Shown here piece after piece: positions 34,723 through 58,480 of a DNA stretch of 64,000 bases. The notes below the pieces were generated by a model that did no database searches, was not told the DNA's origin, and saw only the letters and a program-made list of their open reading frames with translations. This DNA comes from Siderastrea radians (Eukaryota > Cnidaria > Anthozoa > Scleractinia > Rhizangiidae). The translations under genes were made by a program, and so were the position numbers. Location: positions 5,327,494-5,391,493 of the forward strand of contig OZ024891.1 in the NCBI GenBank assembly GCA_964017195.1, written 5' to 3'. Position 1 is the stretch's first letter; each line of letters starts with the position of its first letter.

Positions 34723-36843
34723 TTCGATTGCGGAGATGGCTCTGTGGACGAAGTTGGTTGGTGTTGCCGTTCTCGTTGGCCTCGGATATAACGGATTCTA
34801 TTATGTTTCCTTCCTTCTTTTTAAAAATTGCTTCAGTAGATAACAGTACTGTGTATGTGTTCTTTTCAGTCTTTCGTCTTAGCTTACTAAATGTTTTGTT
34901 TTGTCATGTTTGTATTTTCCAGTTATCTCGGATGCAAATAGTTCCTTGAACTGGCGTGGTTACCTGGTAGTATGGATCTCACAGAGTGAAGCTTCGAAAG
35001 GGGAACCACAACCTGTCACATGCAAACTGCTGCCCAAGGTTAGGGGTCTTCCGTTTCCCACAGCCTAGTACCAAGGCGTACTCCTCCGGCTCACTCGACT
35101 CGACTTGGTGCGAAATTTCGTGACGTCACCGAATGAGGTCCCCGGAGAATGCCTGGAGTAAAAGGTCGTAAATTGCCAAAACAACCCGACATGCCATTCG
35201 ATGACGTCATGAAATGTCGCGCCAAGCCCAACCTCGTACCCAGGGTCCTGCGCCTCTAAAGCTTCGGCCATTGAGCTACAGAATCGCAGACTCAAAATAA
35301 GCAGTTTTTCGAGAAAACAAACTTTTATTGAAGTTGTTTCACTTTTAATTTTCAGAATCAGACACATTTTAATCTCAGCGAGACTGATGGATGGAAATAC
35401 CCAGACACAATTTACACTGCGGTGAGTACAACATTTTACTTTTGATAAAAACATGAAAATAATTTTGCATGTCACCCTTGTTCAGTTCCCCCATCAGTTA
35501 TCGTCTCTGACGTTTGCCGGGCAGAACTTTTTTGTTTTCTTTATCCGTAGGCTTCTCGTGTACTTCACGTAGTTTAGAGTGGGGTGTGTCTGATTAGAAC
35601 TCGAAAGTCTGTCTTTCAGACGGAAATATTCTTCATACTCTGTTTGAGAGCACAGTTTTAAATTTTCCGCCATTTCAAGCCAAAACGACAAAACACACCA
35701 GTCGGCAAAACCGTAACCTGGTCAATTCAGATCAAACTGGTTAGAACAAACTCAGTATAACTTGTTTCAGATCAACCCGCTCAAAGACCAGATCCATTTT
35801 CACCGCAGATGGTCAGGTAACTTTACATAAGGGAAAAACCCCCTAGTCCTGATATCATCATGATGTTTTTCTTATAATTATGATTTATCGTAAAGGCAAT
35901 TTTATGTTTTCCGTAGGTTATTGCTTTGCCGACGAAGAAAGACGCATTTGAACTGTACGATTTTGACCCGAGAGCGAAAGGTATGATAAGTTGCTTTTTA
36001 ATATTAAGTAAATTCCAATCAATGATTGGTGTTTGTTTCCTGATATTTATTTTAAAAGGCAGGACTGATGTGACTTCTATCCTTTCACCATACTTTTTTC
36101 TTAACTTGAAATATCATATCTTTGTTTTTATAGACTTGGGTACGCCACTAAAATTTGGACCAGTGCCGATTAATTTCAAAGGTATAGTTAATCTTATTTT
36201 TTAGTCCTATTTGTTTTTAAACAAAAATATTCTCTAGAATATCGCAAACGATCGACAAATGGCGTGCTCGATTTGCACTAACGTACCGGCATTATAAAAC
36301 TACATCATGTAGTTTTGCCAAGGTGTTTATACTTCACCGATCGGATCCAATTCGAGGATAGCTTCGGTCCCGGAAACCAAATCTACGCCAGCAGTGAGCT
36401 AAATGGTTTGCTTGAAACTGTCTTGACAAATTCTTATTACAAATTCTTATTACACTGTGTCTTGTAAACAAAGAAGTTTCTATGCATGAAACTTTGCTAT
36501 GAGCTAAATATTTCCTATCTTAGAGACATCTTAAAAAACGGCTTTTGTAGAATGAGCTCTTCACATTTTTAGAAATAGCTCTTCGGGGCTTTCGAGAAAC
36601 GCCTCACGACTTCTTCCAATTTGTCTCTTTTCAGGTCGTAAACGATTCAAACTACAATCTCCAGAGGGAATTGCGATTTTCATTATGGCTGGGCTGATCA
36701 CAGGTTTTGCTATTGTGTGGGCCGTAAACATCTGCATCGTCAAACGAAAGAGTTTCACTGGATTTGACGTGCGGCTCCCGAGTACGGGCGAGAAAAAGGC
36801 GGGAAAGGAGGCAGACGACCAAAAAGATCAGCTGATTGTTTGA
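26361..36843 (+). CDS. Uncharacterised secreted/type I membrane protein with FN3-like ectodomain
   Basis: I do not recognise the gene. A first exon at 26361-26507 encodes a signal peptide (MVKLKAQLICLVIVFASCKV, then YC) and a Cys-containing stretch. Later exons are 33281-33361 (Thr/Pro-rich linker), 34106-34243, 34923-35038, 35356-35421, 35787-35816 (acceptor uncertain), 35917-35980, 36134-36181 and 36635-36843. A fibronectin-III-like fold is suggested by PGEVTGLTVTF, WVAKFSWTAP and WRGYLVVWIS. NES, NST, NSS, NQT and NLS sequons fit an ectodomain. The last exon has one membrane helix (about 36670-36740), a basic stop KRKS and a short charged tail ending QLIV. Exon 26361 (phase 0) does not fit the phase of 33281, so an exon is missing between them or the first exon belongs to another gene. 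AATAAA at 37052. The phase-matched part from 33281 is firmer than the 5' end. Confidence 0.6.
28460..28648. mobile_element. Foldback element with about 75-bp arms
   Basis: 28460-28535 pairs almost perfectly with 28572-28648 (GCCAAAACCGTGCTTTGTTC, TGTGATAAAGCACTC, GGAAGTGACGAGAGCAC), with a 36-nt centre. It would form a long RNA hairpin if transcribed with the surrounding intron. No ORF or target duplication was identified. Confidence 0.8.
28965..29002. repeat. Short palindrome GTCGTAGGRTTTTAAAA
   Basis: GTCGTAGGGTTTTAAAA and TTTTAAAATCCTACGAC face each other with a 4-nt gap. The region around it (28875-29045) repeats CGACTGTCGTA/GTCGTAGG words. Confidence 0.6.
29047..29466. repeat. 420-bp repeat unit 1 (uninterrupted copy)
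   Basis: The unit begins TAATCATAACTATAACAAAA and contains GGACAGTGTAATTGGACAGT. It ends with a large inverted pair around ATCGGACTCCCGCTACGCGG (CCAATTCGGTCTGTAATCAT and its mirror). It is followed directly by a second unit starting TAATCACAACTATAACAAAA at 29467, so the period is 420 bp. This copy has no insertions and serves as reference for unit 2. Confidence 0.85.
29532..30178. mobile_element. TTAA-specific MITE (piggyBac/Kolobok-like)
   Basis: The 647-bp element starts GGTGATTCCATTCAATTGC and ends TTTTTTGATGGAATCACC, an 11-bp terminal inverted repeat. TTAA borders both sides (29528-29531, 30179-30182). The uninterrupted unit 1 has a single TTAA at 29107-29110 in the same context (GAGCATTAATAGGAC), which shows insertion at TTAA with duplication. 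The ORFs inside (for example 29663-29974) have no recognisable domain, so it is non-autonomous. TTAA targets are known for piggyBac and Kolobok. Confidence 0.85.
30233..32319 (-). mobile_element. Tc1/mariner (IS630-like) transposon with about 440-bp TIRs
   Basis: Both ends read CACCTTTTGCTGTTCATTAG (the right one reverse complemented). The terminal inverted repeats run about 30233-30672 and 31880-32319 with few mismatches. TA borders both ends (30231-30232, 32320-32321), and unit 1 has the empty TA at 29159-29160 in the same context (GCCTAAGTAATTGGACAG). The centre encodes a transposase on the minus strand. Long TIRs, TA target and a near-full ORF suggest recent activity. Confidence 0.92.
30689..31669 (-). 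CDS. IS630/Tc1-mariner-type DDE transposase
   Basis: The enzyme cuts and joins the ends of its own transposon in the nucleus. From ATG 31669 the ORF is 326 aa and opens with a helix-turn-helix region (VADTIGVNRSTARSIVARYV). The catalytic residues are visible: FIDECGYNIW (first D), FICDGAPAHH (second D) and PYSPFLNIVEQ (E). By count 30 residues lie between the second D and the E, shorter than the DD34E of Tc1. The same frame stays open upstream to about 31815 (for example PRRNRIILEQRERIIQAF), which supplies the missing first HTH helices but has no ATG that I can find. The true start may therefore be lost, spliced or non-canonical. The ORF is otherwise unbroken and lies between the two long TIRs. 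Confidence 0.9.
   Translation of the reverse strand: MVADTIGVNRSTARSIVARYVREGRIAERPRGGPNNVRVDNQMRDTLNDIVNENCQLTLAQINQELRQRLPAKPQIHDRTVARTLDGMLFRVKLSRPLPAERSRPDVIEKRYAYANWFMGHAIVNHSVFIDECGYNIWTSRSQGRARRGERAYRQVCGQRGRNVTVALAISPTNGLVFHSSIIGGMNAQKFNDFLAQTRLNLDPDENVIFICDGAPAHHNPVNPGTNTELKKLPPYSPFLNIVEQAISSLKAAVKADISRPAIQQEMNNRDEARNRGLALGHYRTQLLLEALNRNIGTITPAKSGQWFRFMQTYLPRCINREFIEG
32324..32484. mobile_element. 161-bp near-perfect foldback MITE
   Basis: AGCCCTTTTCACAGTTACC at the left is mirrored by GGTAACTGTGAAAAGGGCT at the right, and the arms stay paired almost to the centre (AAGTGCAAAA region). It inserted into unit 2 immediately beside the right end of the Tc1-type element. Against unit 1 (GTAATTGG), AT is duplicated on both sides (32322-32323, 32485-32486). 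No coding capacity. Confidence 0.8.
34637..34722. repeat. (ATC)n microsatellite
   Basis: About 85 bp of CAT/ATC triplets, interrupted near the start, in an intron of the FN3-like gene. Confidence 0.97.
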
Positions 36844-39548
36844 ATTTTGTGAAAAGTGCGAGAAACGCGTCGATTCAGTTTTTTCTTTCTTTCGCTTTTA
36901 TACTTTTCATAATAAAACGGCTAAGCCAGATTATTTTATTGAGAGGCAACGTTCTGTCCTCTCGTTTTTTTAAAAGCACTTTCTTTGCGGTTTTGATAGC
37001 CCAATTGATCGCCTTGATAATCAAAGATTTCACTTAAGGTCATTCCCCCGCAATAAAATTTAACATACGATTTCTGTCAAACTTTCACAAGTTGTTATCT
37101 ATCGTGCAATGTTTTGAAAGATAAAATAAAAAGAATAGGTCCCCATGTCCGTTTACGAGATATCATCGTCTCAAGTTACCCCATAATTCCACGCAATTTC
37201 GCCTAACAAACACATGTTTATTTGATCAGTTTACGCTACTCATAATTAAAGCAAATCTTGAAGCAATGTACTAGATGTAAAATATCGATAACAAGGAACA
37301 ATTTACTGGATGTTTTATGGCAGATGCTCGAAGCATAGACGAAATTGGCTTAAAACCTTCCTCACGTGTGTGTTCTCGTGGTCGTGATTTCATATCCATG
37401 AGTAACGCGTTTCTAGTAATAATTTTTTTTTCAAACATGCTTTTTTTCTAACTCTTTGAATAAAAAGAGGATGAACGGTAGGTCAAAAATATATGGAAAA
37501 AAAGATAGCTCACCATGCTTGTTTAAGAGTAAATGACTTTTCTTTTCTCTGGTGAGCTTAGCCTCATAGGAAACCTATTACTCCCTGGACGTACGCGCGC
37601 TGTGAGCGCACGCTAATGACGCAACAAATCGTGCGCAGTAAGAACGCGCAATGCAATACAGGGCAATGACCTTAATTTGTAAATCAGGTGGAAATTTAGC
37701 AAGTTCGCTGTCTTTTTTATAATTACAAACAGTAGGTTACCAAAAAGTAAATTACCTAAGGGTTTAAAGCGAGAAATAAGAAGTTGTCACTTTATGTAGA
37801 AAAAAAGGCATGCACTTGACACCTTGTTCATGTTTGGATATTTTTTCAGTGTGTACTCTTTGTTAGCGTTTGATAATTACAGAGTATGCCACTCGATCGA
37901 AGCAGCTGACAATTTTCAGAATCTGAATCTTCTGTAATTGAAAGCAGACATAAGCACAAAAAATTACTTCATCGCTGTGTTCAAAAAGGGAAAATTACTA
38001 AAGAAGAATATGTTCAAGAGACTTTTAACACTTGGGTAATTCAAATCCAGTCTCTCTTTCACTTCTCCTGGACCTCCCTGGACAGGAGTTTTAACTTCTC
38101 CCTGGAAACGAGCGAAGTTAAAATTTCAATCGTTCTTATTTGCTATAAGGATGTTTTGTTGTTCTGACAAGAAATACCATGTGGAATTTGGTAATTCTGG
38201 TAGCCTGGAAAAACGAAGGGTGAATAGCTGCAAAACAGGCGACTTGCAACGAGCAACGTGATACTGACAAGTCGCTCGTTCACGCCGCAGACCCAAATGC
38301 CATTTTGATTTTAGAGCCCGCGTGTGTCCTCCGTTTTCTAAATTGAACCCTCCGGGAAATCAAAACGTGCGACTTGGAGTAAGTCTAAAAAGAGTACTTA
38401 AATCACCGCCGAGCAAAACCTTTAGCTCCAAATGCAAGATACGTCGAGCTTTCGCGCGTGCTTCCGTTTGTCCCCACCTCATCAGTTAGAGGAAAGAGGG
38501 ACAACGAGTACTATTTCGAGTTTCTGAACTTGGTAACTAGATGTTGTACTGAAATGCGAACCCTTCCTGAGATCTTGTTTAATTTGATCGACGAAATGAC
38601 CCACCTGCCCACAATCCCAAAGCGCCAATTGGATCTTCAGTTTGTTGCTTGAAAGGCGTTACTTCTATGCATGTAAAACTGTCTTTGCAATAACCCTTAC
38701 ATACTTGGAGCCAATCCTTAGACGCAGTTCTGCGCAAAAACAAAAATTCATCTCCTTATCTTGATGTACCGGTGGCTTTTCCCCCCACCCCGAATCTCCA
38801 TCGCCTTGCATTTTCCCCTCTTGGCGTAAGTGTAAGTAGCTTTGGTCGTCGGGCTGAATCGCACATTGCACCCTCCCTGTTTTTGTCTAATTCATAAAGT
38901 AGTTTTCGCGAGAATATCTTTAAAAAACATACAAACAAACAAATGAACGAAAAAAAGCTATCTAGCCATAGCCTGTATAATATCTGCACATTCCTGTGCA
39001 CCACAAAGAAAAGGGTATAGAAGAAGCCTTGTAGTCTGAAATGTCAGTCCTCTCCTCCCCCTAAATCAGGGCGGGGTGCGGGAGAGAGAGACCGTCAGTC
39101 TCCCGCGTCCCCTCAGTGGGTTCGTCTGACATACTAGAGACGGCTGACATACTAGAAACCTTGGGACTGGCTACCAGGGTATACCCGGTTTATGACCGGC
39201 GATATTGCGGTAGATTTCTAGTATTCGAACATAACCCTTTTTCTGGAATAGGTAGAGATCGTTTTGTTTCCGTCTAAACTTTAGGACGAAAAGCTTGAGC
39301 AGTAGACTCGTACGAAGCGCGCGCCAATCCATATTCGTGAAACGCTGGGAAACTTGGGATTCTCCATCGACTTGCCGCCATTGCTTCATTTCATTTGGGC
39401 TTAGAGCAGTGACTGTCCCAATTGTAAAAGACCGCCTACACGATATAAACTCATCGAGTGGCTTTACCGTGCTTTGAGATAAGAGACTGGGCTATGTCCA
39501 AAAAACGGGATAAAGGGTCTGGGAACGAAGCTTGACGCAAAAATCAAC
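36844..39548. other. Intergenic region between FN3-like gene and KRR1
   Basis: It begins with the 3' end of the FN3-like gene (AATAAA at 37052). The rest is AT-rich with scattered GCGC-rich patches (37590-37650, 38270-38480) and no recognisable domain. ORFs at 38458-38652 (+) and 39171-39389 (-) are short and unsupported. The last few hundred bases presumably hold the KRR1 promoter; no TATA box was seen. Confidence 0.5.
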
Positions 39549-54004
<14,456 letters not shown>

Positions 54005-54092
54005 AAGAAACAGAAAGGCGTTTTACTGAATGCTGTTGTCGGCAAACGTCACGCCACAAAGAGTCTTCTGTGCTCTTGTGAAGCGGTATCAC

Positions 54093-54168
54093 GCTTAGGA
54101 CATGCCTGAATTCAGTTATTACAAAATACCGCTTAGGACATGCCTGAATTCAGTTATTACAAAATACC
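54093..54168 (+). repeat. Perfect 38-bp tandem duplication
   Basis: GCTTAGGACATGCCTGAATT... at 54093-54130 is repeated without change at 54131-54168, in the presumed KRR1 3' UTR. The exact identity implies a recent duplication. Confidence 0.95.
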
Positions 54169-55887
54169 TGGATACCGGAAATTGTGCGTCTACATTATAA
54201 GGTCAAGGCCAATGTTCCTAATGACTTTTATTTTTGAATTTCATTTGGTCCGGTTCTCCGAAAGGGATTCAACATTCAGCTCCTAGGACGAAAAAGAAGT
54301 CTTGTCAATAAGTGAATATGATGGATTGTTAGTACCAAGAAACCCTCGGTTACCGACTCTGTATAGGCTGTACTGGAGTGTCCATGATAGACAACGAGAA
54401 AACAAAGATACTAGGGGATGCGCAGATCACAAAAAGCTCTATCTACCAACGAAAGTGAACTTAAAGTAAACTTGCAGTTGGTAGTTATTAAGGTTGCATT
54501 TCTGCGTACTTTGAAGAGAACAATTATATACATATATGTTCACCCTGACAATATTCGTGAACACATCTCTCTGGGAAGGTGGCAATTTTTCTTACATTGT
54601 ACTTCATCACCACTGCTACAAACAAATTAAGTTTGATTGTTCCATAAGTTTAAAATAGGGCCGATTATTTAGGCAAAAGTTAGACAGGTTATAGAAAACG
54701 GTAGTTTAAACCACTTTTAAGCAGGCCTTGCAGGGTTTCGACCACTCTTAGACGCGGTCTTTGAAGTCATCAACTCATTTAAGTTCTAATAATACAATTC
54801 AGACTCACTTGTGATTTTGTAGTTCTAGTACCTAAAAATTTAAACAAGGATGGCCAAATAAATTCAATGACTACACGTGCGGGAAGGGAAGAGTGTTGAA
54901 AATGCAAAGACTTTGAGACATTTAATGACAGAGACACGATGTAGTAGGAAAAAGCACACATTTGGTGCTGATACAACTTCCCCCCTTAGAGTTGGAGAAG
55001 TTGTAAGAGCCGGAAGAAGAAGCAATTAAAGCAGTCTCGGCTGTTGCAAGTGAGTCGCTCCTCAGCACAAGTGCAACCCCCAATTCATTTATTCGCTCTG
55101 ACAAAGGGCTAACGCTTGAAACCCCAGCTTTCAATTCCTTTACGGTGGCCAATTTACCTCATTAACTCAGTTGATAAATCCAAAGTTTTGTGTTTCACTT
55201 CCCCACCGACTCAGCACCATAGTTTGTTTGGAAAAACACCCCTTTCTGATTGTTGTGTGCGATCCGTCACTAAGGAGCTCTTTCACGTACTCCTGGATCG
55301 CTCAATCTCTTGGACCGGACAAGAACTCGACGATCTTATGAGAAACAGGAAGGCACGGTGAACAAGTTCAATATGCTTCTGCCTAAAGGCGTTACTGTAT
55401 TCTGGTAGCTGCATATCTCAAGTTCCAAAATGTCTGGGTTTTGATATAAACTTGAGAGACAGGTCTGCCAACAACAGACTCTTAAAAAAAAATCAATTAA
55501 TAATATAAGGGTTTGGGAAACTACTCACTTCGGTGCTCTTGGGTGGGGGTGTGCGGCGCGCTTCTGGAAACCCTTACCCTGATTTCAGACCAAAATATGG
55601 GATTTTCCCTACCCTATTGCAGACTTGACCCAAAATATGATACCCTATTTCAGACCAGACCCTAACCCTATTTCGTTTGCGTAAACATTTGAGAAGGGCT
55701 TCAAATTCCCAACGTTAATCAAACCTCAGTTCTTTGTAGAAGAAAATTAATAAAAAGATAGCTTCTTGTAAGAACCATACCAGATCCCATATCGGAGTGG
55801 ACAACTCGCTTACCCTCAGGGCCGTGGCCAGATAAAAAAATTATGACTGAGGCAACGTCCATGGTTAAATTCTCTTCCTAAGTATTT

Positions 55888-56077
55888 TAGCCTGTTCCAG
55901 GCTCCGCGATAGTGGGGAAAGCGTGAATTGAGAAAAAGAGCGCCAAAAAAAGCGAAGGGGCTGGGGAGAGACAAGGCGGCCAACGCCCCCATTTTTCCAG
56001 ATCCCGCGCGTCTTATTTTCGCGTTCCCTTTCTAATTTTCATGCCGTCCCAACTATCTGAGAGCCTGGAACAGGCTA
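55888..56077. mobile_element. 190-bp MITE with perfect 8-bp target duplication
   Basis: Ends TAGCCTGTTCCAGGCTC and GAGCCTGGAACAGGCTA are exact mirrors (17 bp). AAGTATTT lies at 55880-55887 and 56078-56085. An 8-bp duplication fits hAT or P-type elements; the ends resemble the 23317-23500 element. Non-coding. Confidence 0.88.
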
Positions 56078-58480
56078 AAGTATTTAGGATGTTAAGCGAA
56101 AAAAAATGACTGAGGCAAGTGCCTCGGTTTGGGTTTGCCCAGAAGCCTTTGCTCCTGTTTTGCCTCATACTGGCTACAGCCCTGACGCTATTTCAGACCA
56201 AAAAGGCTCAATACCTGTAGAACTTATATAAGGGAATACCCCCGGGGGCTTAACCTAGCCAGGGTAGAAAGCATTTTTGTAGGTTTTCAGAAAGAAACGG
56301 AGGGAGTGGGAGGGAAGAAATTGTGTTGAGCATGGTGTAGTGTGCCTTGGTGCGGGACCAGCGGTGCAAGGGAACTGAATCAAATGTTTCACACATTGTA
56401 TTGCGAAACAAACCAGTATAGCGAGCTCAGAATTGATGACAGGAGGCTTCCATGCTTCCTGCGGACAGCCTCCACAACACCCAGGGTCAGGAGCATATGC
56501 TCCTGCCAGGGTCCAATAACTGCCCTGGCGTTTCTTAATACGGGCAATTCATGGGCTTTGGAGTTCGATTTTGGATCCGACCAGCTTACCACCTGACAAT
56601 TAACTTACCGTGAATACAGAAAATATGTAGAAATGATTTGTTATTGTATAAAATTAGCCGCTATGGACGCTATTAGACTGCCTTTTTTCTGCCATCACCG
56701 TTTCCCCTGGGCGTGACGTTGACGCGTGACGTAAGGAGCAACAGGGAGTCACATGTTGCGTTAACTTATTGCGCAATATGTGAAAAAGACTGGAACGAGA
56801 GTAACAAAGTTTGCAGTTTTCGTAACGATTCTTCCAGTTCAAATAGATGCGACACCCAAACACAACAAAAACGTAAGGTAGGTGCTACGTTTTTAGATTT
56901 TTAGAGGTTACAAGGACTCTTATGAGGGCAGCGTTGAAACAGCCAGCTACTGTTTTTAGACATTTCCCATTTGTGAGCTACAGTTCCAAACGAATCGTAT
57001 TTATTTGAGCTTGCGAACGTTGTCACGTTTTTCGTTCTTATCCCCTCGCGTTAGCATGTTTTGTCGCTGCCTTGCATTCACTTGTTTGCTGGAACAGCGT
57101 GCAAAACAAGGAAGGAGTCAAGGGTAATTCAAATTCTTTCGAATAGAGTGCATTAAATTCTGTTATTTATTTACAGAGCGCAAGGTAAAATTTATAAATC
57201 TACCCTAAACGAAAACCCGTGCAGTTCCCGCCAGAAATCTTGAATTTCAAACCGCCGTCGGGTCCGCAGAATCTCGTTAATTTGGCTGTTTTACTCATGA
57301 AGCAGATGACAAGAATTACTGCGTGAATCCAAAAACCGGTGAACACTTTTACACGTCAACTTTCTTAGCTTCCCATCATAAGACCTCAAGTGAGGATCGT
57401 GTCACGTACACGAGTGACCACGAGTTGACCACGAGTGACCGTCATTTTATCCCCAAAAGCGTGACTGTGTAGCCCAATATTCTGACTGTAGCGTTACTCA
57501 GTGATGAAATGTCTAAACACTGATGACTCGGTTGACCTGTCTTATCGTTTTGAATATTTAATTTGTTGAAAATAACAAAATAAACTCAAAAGTGGAACAT
57601 CAATATAAATTCGTTCACAACTGAGAATGGTATATTGAGAGGATGAAATACTTGCTGTTATGACATTAATCGCAAACTGTTTGTCAGAGTCTGTCAAAAT
57701 TAGTGCAAAGCGAAGTTGTTCCTCAATGTTAACATCGAAGTCGTCCCTCCATGTACTAACATGCACTAACATGTTAAAGCGTGTCCAATGACATAATGGT
57801 TAAATCTGGTTCAAGTTGTAAAATATTTGTTTGAAGTATACTTTTTAAACACAGCCTTGCAATTTCTCTTGTGGTTTTAGGGTGCTCAGGGCCAAGCTCA
57901 ATGTAGACATAAAGTTATGGGCTGTGATTTAGCTGGCCTTGAGTCAAATGATTTATTAATAATGCTTAACTCAGGTGTGCATGTATTGTCAATGTAAGAC
58001 ATGTACAGTGACACAAAGTTAACAGCAGTTTGAGTTTGACATGACATGTTGAGAAGATGAAATACTGAATATATAACTTTCATGGGTGACTGGAGGTACA
58101 GAAGCAAGCAAATTAATAGATAAATGAATTATTTTAATTAATGATGCAACTTGAGAAATGAGAAGTGAGAGAGCTTAGAATAATATTTACCCAACCAGTA
58201 AAATTTTAAGTAAGAAATAAGAAGGATTTGTTTGAATTGAGAATATTTTTTGGTAGAAATGGATGCTGCCTTCCTCATGCTGTATCCAACTACGTTGAAC
58301 TTGCATGGCTAAACAACCTTAAAGCAGATTTTTTCTGCACATTTCCTTCAGCAAATGTATAAATTATGGTTGTCAGTTAGCAAAATTTGAATCTCTCAAA
58401 TCAGTCACAATAGTACATCCTTCTTCTATTTGGACCAGATTATTTCATACGTGATACTGCTTTTGTGTTTCCACAGCAGA

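Larger units (their letters stand above)
54005..58480. other. Intergenic region between KRR1 and the B-box/bromodomain gene
   Basis: It starts with the KRR1 3' UTR (38-bp duplication at 54093-54168; AATAAA at 54857). An open frame at 55152-54922 (-), starting MATVKELKAGVSSVSPLSER, and one on the opposite strand (55116-55361) have no recognised domain. A MITE lies at 55888-56077. A stretch with CpGs and CGTGACGT-type motifs (56690-56880), ending AACGTAAG before GTAGGT, could be a 5' UTR exon of the next gene; this is only suggestive. Otherwise I see nothing of note. Confidence 0.45.

Noticed and set aside
39171..39389. Possible divergent first exon (minus strand) next to KRR1
   Set aside because: No recognisable domain and no supporting second exon.
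54922..55361. Overlapping ORFs on both strands after KRR1
   Set aside because: They look moderately protein-like but no domain or splice partner was found; left as unannotated intergenic sequence.
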